A DNA stretch of 64,000 nt from Paenibacillus peoriae KCTC 3763 (GTDB lineage Bacteria > Bacillota > Bacilli > Paenibacillales > Paenibacillaceae), in contig NZ_AGFX01000041.1 in NCBI RefSeq assembly GCF_000236805.1, positions 1 through 64,000 of the forward strand, written 5' to 3'. The notes beneath the pieces were generated by a model. It made no database searches, was not told the DNA's origin, and saw only the letters and a list, made by a program, of their open reading frames with translations. This document shows, in pieces, positions 25,741 to 35,407 of this stretch. The position numbers and the translations under genes are program-made. The first letter of the stretch is position 1. Each line of letters starts with the position of its first letter.

Positions 25741-28020
25741 TTATTTGGTCTTTATATATAAATGATAGTGTTCATGGTTCAATTCAGCTAGTGGGGCAAA
25801 TTCGAGATTCAGATCCTTGAAGATAAAACGATTTGAATTGACCACCCGCTCAAACTTTTCCGGGAGATTCCCCTCATTCAAGGGCAGTTCAAAATAATCT
25901 TTTTGGTCCGAGACAGCGGCTAAAATGTAGGGGCCAAAGGCCAGAGATGCGATGTCGGCTTTATCCGGTGTACGCTCCAGACGCAGCCGAGGTGTAAACT
26001 TCATGGTCACTTGATCTCCTTTGTTCCACTTTTGCGAAAGAACAAGATAACCGTTCTCCTCTACAGTATTCACTTTTGTATGATTTACGAAGGCCGTGAC
26101 TTCTCCTTGGTGCCAGTAGGGAATGCGAACTCTTAAATTCGTTCTCGTCAATGTTTCAATGTGAATTTCGACTTCACCGTTGAAAATTTCCGGTACGGAT
26201 TGTACAACCTGCAATCCCTTAGCTTCATCATTCAATGCCGATGGAACGAACAGGTTGACATATAAGGAATCGGCATCCTCAAAGAAAATCGCCTCGGCAT
26301 ACTTGAAGTGGTTTTCTAATCCTGTCCCGTGACAGCAGGAGTTTTCCTCATCATATCCTTTTTGTCCGCCTGAACTAGTCGGCATAAAGTACGTGCTGGC
26401 ACCCAGGCATTCATGATCCGTCGAAGAAAGAATATGGTTTATCATGGTTCTTTCGTAGTAATCCATGTACTTTACATCGTTCTCATACACATATAGCTGC
26501 TTGGTCAGTTTCAGCATATTGTATGAAGCACAGGTTTCAGCCGTATGTTCCGTAAGATGCGCACCTATTTGGTATGGCTGCTTAAACATTTCCCCTTCGC
26601 CGGTTCCTCCGATGGAGTAGATATGCGCGTTCACAACAGATTCCCAGAAAAACTTTGCGATATCATAATATTTTTGTTCCCCGGTAGCCTCGAAAATCTT
26701 GAATGCGCCTACGATTTGTGGAATATGCTGGTTGGCATGCATTCCGCCCAAAGCATCAACATGTTGTTCCATCGGAAAGAACAAACGATCATTATCGAAC
26801 AACTTTGCAGCAGCAATATGATGTTCCTTTTGCGTGTAAGTGTAGAGTTCAGCTAGCGATTCATTGATGCCGCCATATTCGCCGGCAATATACAGACCCC
26901 ACATTTTTTTCAATTGTTCTTGTGGCAGTACGCTTAACCGATTGTAAATCCAGTCCCCTACTTTGTCGGCAATAACCAGCGCCAGTTCTATTCCCGCTAT
27001 ATGATAACTATCCAGCAAGCCGGCAAATATTTTGTGCAACGTATAATAGGGAGCCCAAATCTCCGGGTATCGTGTATACACTTCCAACAAATCGAACTGC
27101 TCTTCGGAATAGGCGCTAAGAAATCCGTAGTGGTAACGATCATCCGCCTCGAAGGCTAGCTGCACTTTGTTTAACTCATCGATCAGGTAAGCCAATTTCT
27201 GGCGAATCCGTTCATTCCCGGTGGATGCATAGCATAAAGCCAGAGCGGAGAGATAATGGCCGGTGGTATGCCCTTTCAGCAAGCTGTCATCCGAGTCCCA
27301 CCCGATCATGGCCGGTGCGTTTAACGTATCCAGACCGGCGGCCTTTCTAAAATTGTATAGCATTTGATCATCATTGACTGTCAATAAAAATTGCAGTCTC
27401 CGATTCTGCGCGGTTTTTAACAAAGAAGGACCTTCCAGATGTACTTTTTGTGTTGAAATGTCATGTAGTCGAAGTGCTTTATTGTTCTTTTTTTCAATCC
27501 TGCTCTCAATGAAGATAACAGCCTCTACCTCATAAAGCGTATCCGTCAGATGGCCGGCAGCTTTTTGCTCCCCGACTTCCGAAAAACAACGATGTTTCCC
27601 CCCGTGCCATGTCACGGAATGGGCCAGGACATCTCCGCTTACGGTTCGAATGGAGACCGCGGAAGGCAAGTGAAATTCCTTGTTCACTTCCTGCTTGATA
27701 ACGACGGGGGAGACTTTTTCGACCTGGATTTTATTTTTCTCTTCCAAAATCTTAACTTCAAAAATCTTTTGAAGGCTCGCCTCTCCATACTGAAAGGTAG
27801 CGGTAATCGGAACCACCCGATCTCCCTTCCCGTACTCGGGCTGGTGTACTTTCCCCGAGCCGTCAATCCAGCGATCATCTTTCGACATCCAAGTAATTTT
27901 AGAACCATTTTTGCCTTCAGTCGGCAAATGAATATCGAACTCAACCGTCTTCAAATTTCCCAGGTGCAAAACCTCAATATCTCCTTGAACGATTTCCAGA
28001 TCATTCCGTTTATTTGACAT
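25741..28020 (-). CDS. GH127 beta-L-arabinofuranosidase with N-terminal Ig-like domain
   Basis: A 759-residue enzyme. Residues about 1-170 look like one or two beta-sandwich domains of the 'atrophied bacterial Ig' type (ITWMSKDDRWIDGSGKV). From about 180 the GH127 (DUF1680) catalytic (alpha/alpha)6 domain begins ('WDSDDSLLKGHTTGHYLSALAL'). The zinc-thiolate active site of HypBA1 is conserved: Glu and Cys in 'TAETCASYN', the Cys pair in 'SCCHGTGLENH'. There is no signal peptide, so it acts on imported sugars. The ATG at 28020 lies seven bases after AGGAGG. It is divergent from an AraC regulator. Beta-L-arabinofuranosides occur on plant extensins and arabinogalactans. Substrate details are inferred. 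Confidence 0.88.
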   Translation of the reverse strand: MSNKRNDLEIVQGDIEVLHLGNLKTVEFDIHLPTEGKNGSKITWMSKDDRWIDGSGKVHQPEYGKGDRVVPITATFQYGEASLQKIFEVKILEEKNKIQVEKVSPVVIKQEVNKEFHLPSAVSIRTVSGDVLAHSVTWHGGKHRCFSEVGEQKAAGHLTDTLYEVEAVIFIESRIEKKNNKALRLHDISTQKVHLEGPSLLKTAQNRRLQFLLTVNDDQMLYNFRKAAGLDTLNAPAMIGWDSDDSLLKGHTTGHYLSALALCYASTGNERIRQKLAYLIDELNKVQLAFEADDRYHYGFLSAYSEEQFDLLEVYTRYPEIWAPYYTLHKIFAGLLDSYHIAGIELALVIADKVGDWIYNRLSVLPQEQLKKMWGLYIAGEYGGINESLAELYTYTQKEHHIAAAKLFDNDRLFFPMEQHVDALGGMHANQHIPQIVGAFKIFEATGEQKYYDIAKFFWESVVNAHIYSIGGTGEGEMFKQPYQIGAHLTEHTAETCASYNMLKLTKQLYVYENDVKYMDYYERTMINHILSSTDHECLGASTYFMPTSSGGQKGYDEENSCCHGTGLENHFKYAEAIFFEDADSLYVNLFVPSALNDEAKGLQVVQSVPEIFNGEVEIHIETLTRTNLRVRIPYWHQGEVTAFVNHTKVNTVEENGYLVLSQKWNKGDQVTMKFTPRLRLERTPDKADIASLAFGPYILAAVSDQKDYFELPLNEGNLPEKFERVVNSNRFIFKDLNLEFAPLAELNHEHYHLYIKTK

Positions 28021-28158
28021 CGGTTTTCCTCCTAACCCAACTTTTAAAATCGCTTTCACACCATTCATGTTACAAGAAAACATTTTTAAAGTAAGTAGTT
28101 GAAAAAAAGATTAGGTGGATTATATTTACTATATGGCAGATGCGAATTGGAGGGTCTT

Positions 28159-29019
28159 ATGATGTACTTCGTTAATAAAGAGTATTTGGAGCAGGCCACC
28201 TTCTTGTCCGCTGGCACTTTTATTACAGATCAGCCCTGGATCCACAAAGAAAGAATCATCGACAGTTATGAAATCATCAGCCCCGTGGATTCGACCCTGT
28301 ACATTGAAAGCAATCAGGTTCCCTATGCTATTGAATCGGGTGAGATTCTTGTTGTCCCCCCTCACACGCTTCACCGGGGACTTAAAGTTTACCAGGGCCG
28401 TATGAAATTTCACTGGCTTCATTTTTCGGCAGCTTGTTTAAAACTCAAAACAGAAGCGGAGGTCATCCAGGAAATTAGCGAAAACGATCTCGACCAGTTG
28501 ATTATTTTGCCCCTTTACACCAACAAAGTAGACTCCAGGCGCTTCCATATTATGTTTAATCAACTACTCGATTTATACGAGGAAAAGCAACATAAAAATT
28601 ACTTAAATGCTTATTTATCCTGCCTCTTATACGAATTGACCTCCGAAATTATGAATTATCTGATCCAAAAAAATTTTAACGGAAACCAGCTGCAACCGAT
28701 TCAGGACTGGATCAGAATTCATGCCTTTGAGAATATCACACTCGAACACATTGCGAATCATTTTAAATATAACAAAAACTATTTATCCCGAATTTATAAG
28801 GAAAACACAGGCATCGGAATTTCGGAACAGATTATTAAATTCAGATTGAAGCACGCTAAAGAACTGTTAACCGAGACAGATCTGAGCATTATCGAAATCG
28901 CTTCAGAAGTCGGGTACGATGATTCCAAATATTTCATGCGCCTGTTTAAAAAATATGAGACCGTCACCCCCACACAGTATCGAAAAACTTTTTATCGCAA
29001 GCACTTTAACAGACAATGA
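28159..29019 (+). CDS. AraC-family transcription regulator
   Basis: A 286-residue regulator. The N-terminal cupin-like domain (to about 145) has 'IESGEILVVPPHTLHRG', typical of sugar-sensing AraC proteins. The C-terminal 100 residues hold two helix-turn-helix units ('LEHIANHFKYNKNYLSRIYKENTG', 'IIEIASEVGYDDSKYFMRLFKK'). Two adjacent ATGs (28159, 28162) lie four and seven bases after GGAGGG. It is divergent from GH127 and between two sugar-hydrolase genes, so it probably activates GH127 and perhaps the MFS/GH36 pair. Confidence 0.92.
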   Translation: MMYFVNKEYLEQATFLSAGTFITDQPWIHKERIIDSYEIISPVDSTLYIESNQVPYAIESGEILVVPPHTLHRGLKVYQGRMKFHWLHFSAACLKLKTEAEVIQEISENDLDQLIILPLYTNKVDSRRFHIMFNQLLDLYEEKQHKNYLNAYLSCLLYELTSEIMNYLIQKNFNGNQLQPIQDWIRIHAFENITLEHIANHFKYNKNYLSRIYKENTGIGISEQIIKFRLKHAKELLTETDLSIIEIASEVGYDDSKYFMRLFKKYETVTPTQYRKTFYRKHFNRQ

Positions 29020-29042
29020 TTGATAGCTAACTATTACCGATA

Positions 29043-29084
29043 AACATTAAGAACCCAAACCTGATGGTTTGGGTTCTTAATGTT
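29043..29084. terminator. perfect bidirectional terminator
   Basis: Two 19-base arms (AACATTAAGAACCCAAACC and its complement) enclose a TGAT loop between the convergent AraC and GH36 genes. Confidence 0.85.
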
Positions 29085-29093
29085 CGTCTGCTT

Positions 29094-31322
29094 TTATTCA
29101 GCTTCCAGAATAAATAATCTGGACAGAAAATCTCCCTTTGGAACTTTGGATAGATAGTCTCCGGAAGTGCTGTCGTTCAGCAAGATACCGATTTCCATCA
29201 ATTCGTCTCCATAGCAGTAATGTTCGTCAGCATGGGCAACACGGTACTTTTTATCCGCATCCAGCCCGGCTAGTTTCAACCGCTTATACCCTACATTGAC
29301 TTCGGTAAGTGTACGATAATACCCCACAATGGCGCGATTTTTATTTTTTTCCAGTATCATCCACGCTGTTGCATTTCCTTCAAATGGACTAACCAGTCGA
29401 TAGAAGATCCCCTGATGTAATAGCTCCCGGTTCTCTTTCATAAAGTCGATCTGTTCTCTGATCGTTGCTTTTTCCGCATCGGATAGCAGGTTTAAATCCA
29501 GCTCATATCCGAAGGTTCCGAAGTAAGCCACATCTCCTCGTGTGACAAGCGAAGTGCTGCGGTTGGTTTGATGGTTAGGGACCGCTGAAACATGAGATCC
29601 CATACTGCTAATTGGATATACCAAAGATGTGCCGTACTGGATTTTCAATCGCTCAATCGCATCCGTATCATCTGAGATCCAGCCTTGCGGACAGAAATAC
29701 AGCATGCCTGGATCAAACCTGCCTCCTCCGCTGGCACAAGATTCAAATAACACTTCCGGAAACTTACGGGTCAGTCGTTCGTACAGTTCATACAATCCTA
29801 AAATGTATTGATGATACACTTTTCCTTGAAAATCGCTTTCTCTACCTGCGGAGAACACTTCCGACATGGAGCGGTTCATATCCCATTTTACGTAGGAGAT
29901 GTCCGACTCGGCCAGTATTTTACTCATAGCTTCATCCAAAAAATCAATGACTTCGGCCTTCGTCAAGTCCAATACGTATTGATTGCGCCCCGGGCTCATG
30001 GAACGATAAGGAACAGACAACGTCCAATCGCTGTGGTTCCGATAAAGCTCGCTTTCCTTGCTAATCATCTCCGGTTCAAACCAAAGTCCGAATTTCAGAC
30101 CTAAATCCGTTATTTTACGGGCAAGACCGGAAATCCCGTCAGGCAATTTATCCTTGTTGGGATACCAGTCGCCCAATGAAGTCGTATCCGTATTTCGCTC
30201 ACCGAACCATCCATCATCCAGCACAAATAACTCAATGCCCAACTCGGCGGCCGACCGCGCAATCCCCAATATTTTCTCATCATTAAACTTCATGTAAGTG
30301 GCTTCCCAGTTATTGATTAAAATAGGGCGCGTTCTGTCTCTCCAAGTTCCTCTCACTAATCGTGTTCGATAAAGTTCATGAAAGGTCTGGCTCATTTGAT
30401 TCAACCCTTTATCCGCATAAACCATCACGACTTCGGGAGTCTGAAAGCTTTCTCCCGGCAGCAAGCTCCAACTGAATCCATGCGGGTGAATCCCCATCAT
30501 CACACGCGTTACATCGTAAGTATCCACCTCCACTTGAGCCAAAAAGTTGCCGCTATAGATCAGGCTAAATCCGAGCACTTCCCCGAAAAACTCCGTTGTT
30601 CCCTTCCTTTTCAAGCCGATGAACGGATTATAATTATGACTACTATGTCCGCGCAAACTATAGATGCTCTGGACGCCCTGATGCAGCGTGTGTGTTTGAA
30701 CATGCCGCTCCCTTCCCCACGCTCCGGTTAGTTCAATCATTTCATAATCTTTGTCCGGAAGATCCAGATTCATGCTCATCGCGGAATCAAGCCGTATTTT
30801 CTGCTCTCCTGAATTGCTTAACTTTATGCTTCTGGTCAATACAGGCAAATCGCTGTATAAGGTATACTGCAATTCCACTTGACACCCCAACCATTTATCC
30901 ATCAAAAAAACACGTAACGTTTGTGCTTCCCCGTCAGTCTCCACATAAGTTGCAGGCAATTCTTCAAGCAATGGTTTGCCGGGGAGAATCTCATGATTCA
31001 TGTACTCAAAACAAGCGGTATGGCTGCCATCTTCCTGGAGAATATCCAGTCCACAATGTCTCAGATCCCCGGCCCCGTATACGGAAAGCTCTTGTTTGAC
31101 CTGTTCAAGCGAAAACTTGGCATTCCCCTCGAACACGCAGGGGGACATGTCGCGGAAGCCCAGTTCCAGAAGGTGCGAAAAGTCCTCCCTGTCGTGGATT
31201 TTCTTTCCATAATATAAGTGTCCCGGCTGATGATTGGGCATGATGCCAAAAATATAACTGATCTCATTATTGAATAAATGAAACTGCCTAGACTTTTCAT
31301 GATAGACGATTGGCACACCCAT
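29094..31322 (-). CDS. GH36 alpha-galactosidase
   Basis: A 742-residue cytoplasmic enzyme that removes alpha-1,6-galactose from raffinose-type oligosaccharides and galactomannan fragments. An N-terminal beta-sandwich precedes the (beta/alpha)8 barrel. The nucleophile Asp is in 'YVKWDMNRSMSE', the acid/base Asp in 'GWISDDTDAIERL', with the family segments 'FVLDDGWFGERN' and 'FESCASGGGRFD' between them. Length fits tetrameric bacterial AgaA/AgaN-type enzymes. The ATG at 31322 follows AAAGGGAG. It lies 52 bases after the MFS transporter stop, so the two probably form an uptake-and-cleavage unit. Confidence 0.93.
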   Translation of the reverse strand: MGVPIVYHEKSRQFHLFNNEISYIFGIMPNHQPGHLYYGKKIHDREDFSHLLELGFRDMSPCVFEGNAKFSLEQVKQELSVYGAGDLRHCGLDILQEDGSHTACFEYMNHEILPGKPLLEELPATYVETDGEAQTLRVFLMDKWLGCQVELQYTLYSDLPVLTRSIKLSNSGEQKIRLDSAMSMNLDLPDKDYEMIELTGAWGRERHVQTHTLHQGVQSIYSLRGHSSHNYNPFIGLKRKGTTEFFGEVLGFSLIYSGNFLAQVEVDTYDVTRVMMGIHPHGFSWSLLPGESFQTPEVVMVYADKGLNQMSQTFHELYRTRLVRGTWRDRTRPILINNWEATYMKFNDEKILGIARSAAELGIELFVLDDGWFGERNTDTTSLGDWYPNKDKLPDGISGLARKITDLGLKFGLWFEPEMISKESELYRNHSDWTLSVPYRSMSPGRNQYVLDLTKAEVIDFLDEAMSKILAESDISYVKWDMNRSMSEVFSAGRESDFQGKVYHQYILGLYELYERLTRKFPEVLFESCASGGGRFDPGMLYFCPQGWISDDTDAIERLKIQYGTSLVYPISSMGSHVSAVPNHQTNRSTSLVTRGDVAYFGTFGYELDLNLLSDAEKATIREQIDFMKENRELLHQGIFYRLVSPFEGNATAWMILEKNKNRAIVGYYRTLTEVNVGYKRLKLAGLDADKKYRVAHADEHYCYGDELMEIGILLNDSTSGDYLSKVPKGDFLSRLFILEAE

Positions 31323-31374
31323 TCGCTCCCTTTCAAAAAAGTGCTGACAAATGGCTCTGTCAGCACTTTGTATT

Positions 31375-32889
31375 TTATACCATGTCCTTCTCGATATTTT
31401 TGGAGAAGCCAAAGATAAGCAGGGCCGTAACAAGCAAAAGTCCCGTCATAATAGGGAATAAATTCACTTGCTGATCGGCCGTTTGATAGAAGCTGAACAA
31501 AATTAAAGCAATGCCGTTCCCGATCGTACCGGCTTGCCCCCAGGCGGTCTGCATCTGGGTATCGTAAGCTTCAGGCGACAATTTAGCCACCAAAGATGAA
31601 CCGATCGGCCAGACCAAATTATCCGAAAAGGTAAGGAACAGGTAGTAGAATACCATCCACAGCAAGCTGTACGGCGCCTGGTCCTTAAACAGAACAATGG
31701 GAATGGTTAATAAGCCATAGCCCAGGGCAGAGAAAAGGATGCCCAAGCCGTATTTGTACGTTGTACGAATATACGTTGCGCGCGTCTTTGTCCAAAGCCA
31801 CACAAAAACAGGTGCCAGCACCAAACCTAAGACGGTGTAGATGGTCCCTACCGATCCTGGAGCGACCTCAAATCCCAAAATATTGCGGTTAATTTTCTGG
31901 TCTATAAAAATGGCCACCGTCGAGGTCAACATAACCCCGCAGAGCGCCATCACGATTTGTGCCGAGAACAATTTGAGGAAAGGCTTCATTCTTCTTCGAT
32001 CCAGAGCTGTTAAATCTTTTTTACTCAGCAGATTGGTCAGGAAAACAATCGGAATAATAAAGGTCGCCGAAGTAATAATATTCAGGACTCCCTGAAAAGA
32101 AATCACTTGTACCAGGACCAATGCTACAATGGTGCCGATTACAACAATCAGGACCAGCACAAACCGGACAAATATTTTACCGAACTTCCCTTCCTCAAGG
32201 GGCTTAATTGGCTTTTCTCCCAGGGGCCCAAAAAACTTGTGTTGGGTGAAAAAGATAACGGCACCATAGAGAAAAGCGGCCACGGCAGCGATCAGAAAGC
32301 CGATATGGTAGTTTTGCATGCCAATTTGACCGACCAACACCGGAGCAACAAGACCGGCTATATTGTTGGCAATGGTATGAATTGTAAAAGCGGCATCACG
32401 TCTTCCATTATCGCTTTTACGGTACAGTTGACCGGTCAGAGAAGCATTGCTCGCTCCCATAATTGGAAGCGACATCAAAAACAATGCGATGAATGCAAAG
32501 ATTCTTCCTTGGGTGAGGGAAAAGGCCGGAATGGCCAGGAGTCCGAAAGCCGTCCCTTTTATGATGTTCCCTATGATCAAGGCTTTACGCATTCCCAATA
32601 CCCGGTCCGCCAGCCAGCTTCCCAAAATAGTGAAGATTGAATTACATGCGCCCATTGCCGTCACCATAGACGCGGCCTGTCCTTGTGTAAATTCCAATCC
32701 CTTCATAAAGGGAGAATAGAGGTAAAAAATTAAAATCGCGTACAGGGCTCCCCAAGCGAACGAATTAAAAAAATTACCCGCCGCCAGGGCTCCCACACCC
32801 CTTGGATGCCCAAAAAATTTTCTGTCGTCAAGGACTTCCTCCAGCCTTGCATTGTTGGAACCTGGCCCATGCTGCAATTCATCATTCAT
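31375..32889 (-). CDS. MFS transporter, POT/PTR2-like
   Basis: A 504-residue inner-membrane protein with about 12-14 hydrophobic segments. The layout ('FFNSFAWGALYAILIFYLY', 'GSWLADRVLGMRKALIIGNII', then 'MSLPIMGASNASLTGQLY') resembles the proton-coupled oligopeptide transporter branch of the major facilitator superfamily more than classic sugar permeases. Upstream of GH36 it might carry alpha-galactosides, but a peptide role (an M24 peptidase lies a few genes on) is equally possible. The ATG at 32889 follows GAAGGAAA. The fold is clear; the substrate is unknown. Confidence 0.8.
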   Translation of the reverse strand: MNDELQHGPGSNNARLEEVLDDRKFFGHPRGVGALAAGNFFNSFAWGALYAILIFYLYSPFMKGLEFTQGQAASMVTAMGACNSIFTILGSWLADRVLGMRKALIIGNIIKGTAFGLLAIPAFSLTQGRIFAFIALFLMSLPIMGASNASLTGQLYRKSDNGRRDAAFTIHTIANNIAGLVAPVLVGQIGMQNYHIGFLIAAVAAFLYGAVIFFTQHKFFGPLGEKPIKPLEEGKFGKIFVRFVLVLIVVIGTIVALVLVQVISFQGVLNIITSATFIIPIVFLTNLLSKKDLTALDRRRMKPFLKLFSAQIVMALCGVMLTSTVAIFIDQKINRNILGFEVAPGSVGTIYTVLGLVLAPVFVWLWTKTRATYIRTTYKYGLGILFSALGYGLLTIPIVLFKDQAPYSLLWMVFYYLFLTFSDNLVWPIGSSLVAKLSPEAYDTQMQTAWGQAGTIGNGIALILFSFYQTADQQVNLFPIMTGLLLVTALLIFGFSKNIEKDMV

Positions 32890-33080
32890 CGCATTTCCTT
32901 CTTTCGTCAGTATTCTGGCACCGCTTTCTTTTTAAAATATAGCAGATAACCCTTTCCAAAACGGTAGCGGATAGTTGGGATAGGTGGACTTTTCTTACCT
33001 GGGTTGCATTACGGAGGTCGTCTATGCTGACTGCCTGTGTCGTGGAACGAAGCAAGCCTCGGCCAAAACTCCACAAAAAA

Positions 33081-33183
33081 AAGCTCTTGAATCTCCATTT
33101 AGGAAATTCAAGAGCTTGTAAAATCGTAAGTATGGTGCGGCCCGAGCGGACTCGAACCTTCACGTGGGATTAGCCTACATGGC
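33081..33183 (-). repeat. tRNA-Leu 3' remnant with terminator hairpin, copy A (att-like)
   Basis: The stretch contains the hairpin AAGCTCTTGAATCTCC/GGAAATTCAAGAGCTT and, on the minus strand, a degraded tRNA 3' part (variable arm GTAGGCTAA, GGTTCGAGTCC, acceptor GGGCCGC-ACCA). The same order occurs at 37.2 kb and at the intact tRNA-Leu at 53.7 kb, all in one orientation. The T stem no longer pairs, so this is not a working tRNA. It marks the far end of the island. Confidence 0.65.
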
Positions 33184-33248
33184 TCTGTAGCTTCTTCGTT
33201 ATTTCAGTCCCCATTTCCCCTTAAAGGCTTTTTTCGTTCCTATGACCT

Positions 33249-33905
33249 TCACACGGCAATGGCCTTCAGATGTGGTGAAACGATCAGCTCAGCCTCTGTT
33301 GCCATTTGAACATCTTCCACCGACAAACCCGGAGCAATTTCCTTCAGCACCAGGCCTCTACCTGGAATAACATCGATGACAGCCTTTTCGGTTACGATGG
33401 TCTTTACAACATTTACAGCGGTCAGGGGCAGCTTGCATTGTTCCAGTATTTTCGGCGCCCCATTTTTGTTTACATGCTCCATGGCTACAATCACTCTCTT
33501 GGCTCCGACCACCAAATCCATGGCTCCTCCCATGCCCGGCACCTTTTTCCCCGGAATCATCCAGCTTGCAAGGTTGCCTTTCGCATCGACCTCCAGGGCG
33601 CCCAAAACGGTGATATCCACATGCCCTCCGCGGATGATGGAAAATGAAAGCGCACTGTCAAAAAAGCTTGCTCCTTCCACGGTTGTAACGTAGTTCCCGC
33701 CTGAATCGATACAATCGAGTCTTTCTTTTCCGGGAGCCGCTTTGGGACCAACGCCGACGATTCCGTTCTCTGCCTGCAGCATAATATTAACGTTATCGGG
33801 GATATAGTCAACCACCATTGTAGGCATTCCAACACCAAGGTTGACAACTTCGCCACTTTTGAATTCCTGGGCTATTCTTCGAGCAATTAATTCTCTGTTA
33901 TTCAT
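33249..33905 (-). CDS. ctfB: 3-oxoacid (acetoacetate) CoA-transferase subunit B
   Basis: A 218-residue beta subunit that, with subunit A, moves CoA between acetoacetyl-CoA and a short acid such as acetate or butyrate. The catalytic glutamate sits in 'QAENGIVGVGP'; 'VVNLGVGMPT' and 'GKKVPGMGGAMDLVVGAK' are family signatures. The ATG at 33905 overlaps the end of the A-subunit gene, implying coupling. It is the last gene of the acetone operon. Similar ScoB subunits also serve ketone-body breakdown; the decarboxylase gene next door favours acetone formation. Confidence 0.93.
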   Translation of the reverse strand: MNNRELIARRIAQEFKSGEVVNLGVGMPTMVVDYIPDNVNIMLQAENGIVGVGPKAAPGKERLDCIDSGGNYVTTVEGASFFDSALSFSIIRGGHVDITVLGALEVDAKGNLASWMIPGKKVPGMGGAMDLVVGAKRVIVAMEHVNKNGAPKILEQCKLPLTAVNVVKTIVTEKAVIDVIPGRGLVLKEIAPGLSVEDVQMATEAELIVSPHLKAIAV

Positions 33906-34566
33906 TATATTCACCCACCTTTACAATCGCATCGACAAATATTCCGGGAACGTTAATATGATTGGGGTCAATTTCCCCCGACTTTACGTATTCGTCTGTC
34001 TGAGCAACTACATACTCTGCCGCTGTAGCCATAACCAAATTGAAGTTGCGTGAAGAACCGTTGATGACCAGATTCCCCGCTTCATCAGCCTTATGAGCTC
34101 TGATTATCGCCACATCCGCTTTGAGCGGCAGTTCGAGCAAATATTCCCTTTCGTCAATTTCTATTTTCTTTTTTCCTTCCTCTACAATGGTGCCTACGCC
34201 TACAGGTGTTAAAACACCGCCCAAACCGGCTCCTCCTGCGCGTATTTTTTCCGCGAGCGTGCCTTGCGGAAAGAGCTGGACCTCCGCTTCTTTCGTCATA
34301 AGGAGCCTTCCCGTTTCCGGATTGGAGCCAATATAGGATGCAAAAATCCGCTTTACTCTGCCGCTTTTTACAAGTTTATAGATAGACAATTCCGGTGTGC
34401 CTGTGTCATTGGATATAACCGTAAGATTGCTTGCGGAATTTGTGTCGACGAGCGCACGCACCAGGTCCTCCGGAAAGCCTCCTGCCAGAAAACCTCCGAC
34501 CATCACTGTGTCTCCGTCTTTGACCTTCGTAACTGCTTCTTCAGCGGAGATTACTTTGTTATTCAT
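33898..34566 (-). CDS. ctfA: 3-oxoacid (acetoacetate) CoA-transferase subunit A
   Basis: A 222-residue alpha subunit of the CoA-transferase. The CoA-binding loop 'VMVGGFLAGGFPEDLVRAL' and 'GGAGLGGVLTPVGVGT' are typical of AtoD/CtfA/ScoA. The ATG at 34566 follows AAGGAGAAGG. Its 3' end overlaps ctfB by eight bases. With the decarboxylase 43 bases upstream it should turn acetoacetyl-CoA into acetoacetate, then acetone. Confidence 0.93.
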   Translation of the reverse strand: MNNKVISAEEAVTKVKDGDTVMVGGFLAGGFPEDLVRALVDTNSASNLTVISNDTGTPELSIYKLVKSGRVKRIFASYIGSNPETGRLLMTKEAEVQLFPQGTLAEKIRAGGAGLGGVLTPVGVGTIVEEGKKKIEIDEREYLLELPLKADVAIIRAHKADEAGNLVINGSSRNFNLVMATAAEYVVAQTDEYVKSGEIDPNHINVPGIFVDAIVKVGEYNE

Positions 34567-34609
34567 GGTTCCTTCTCCTTATATATATATATTTTTAGCA
34601 AAGCAAGCT

Positions 34610-35350
34610 TTATTGGAGATAATCGTAGAGGACTCTCCCATATGGAAGCGTTAAATCGGCAATAAAATGTTTTCCGCCAATATAAGATTTAACCGGCAAA
34701 TCTGCTACAGGAGCATTGACATGGGGAATCAGGCTTAATCTAGCAGGCCCTGACCAGGCTCCTTTTACAGTAATGTTTTCGAGATTATACGCCACTAACT
34801 GAGCAATTTTGGGGCTACCATCAACATCAGGAATCAATTTTAAATTAACCTGCGTTTTTGCGATGGATTTAGCCGTTTCCTTCTCATCCAGAATGTTATA
34901 TTTGAAAGGCATCGTTCCCATGGCCACCAGGACGTTATTATAAAGCAACGTACCCGTCAGTGTCTCCGTTTCCTCAACGCTCAGATGGGGCTTCGCCCAT
35001 TTTTTCGGAAATCCCCAAATTTCACGCCCCCCAAGAATAGCAGGCGCGTTATCCAAATACATTTGGGCCACAAAATTACAGGGTTCTCCATGAAAAGTAC
35101 ATGGAATGACAATCCCGCTTTCCTCATAGCTTCCTAATCCGGATGAATCGGGCATCTTGATCCATTCATAGGAAACAGTATTGCTTCCATCCGGCTGAAG
35201 AGGCTCGGGGACCGCCTGTCTAATCGCCGCGGGATCGGATTCATAGGTAACTATAAAAAATTCCCGGTTGATGAAGCGGCATGGCGGGCGTCCATAACTG
35301 GCGCTGGCCGCCGGCATGGATTGGAGTGAAAGTACATCTTTTTGATTCAT
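34610..35350 (-). CDS. adc: acetoacetate decarboxylase
   Basis: A 246-residue enzyme that turns acetoacetate into acetone and CO2 through a Schiff base. The catalytic lysine pair is in 'GGREIWGFPKKWAKPHLS', matching Lys115/Lys116 of the Clostridium acetobutylicum enzyme, and the Glu and Arg of the active-site pocket appear conserved ('PEPLQPDGSNTVSYEWIKM'). Length equals the clostridial protein. The ATG at 35350 lies six bases after AAGGGAG. It sits between thiolase and CoA-transferase, so the operon encodes the whole route from acetyl-CoA to acetone. Confidence 0.94.
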   Translation of the reverse strand: MNQKDVLSLQSMPAASASYGRPPCRFINREFFIVTYESDPAAIRQAVPEPLQPDGSNTVSYEWIKMPDSSGLGSYEESGIVIPCTFHGEPCNFVAQMYLDNAPAILGGREIWGFPKKWAKPHLSVEETETLTGTLLYNNVLVAMGTMPFKYNILDEKETAKSIAKTQVNLKLIPDVDGSPKIAQLVAYNLENITVKGAWSGPARLSLIPHVNAPVADLPVKSYIGGKHFIADLTLPYGRVLYDYLQ

Positions 35351-35407
35351 AGCGATCTCCCTTCCTTGTAAGAGGTAGTCCAAAAAGTCATCCGTTGCTC
35401 ACGTACT

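Noticed and set aside
33127-33183. Copy A as a working tRNA gene
   Set aside because: Only the 3' part is present and the T stem does not pair.
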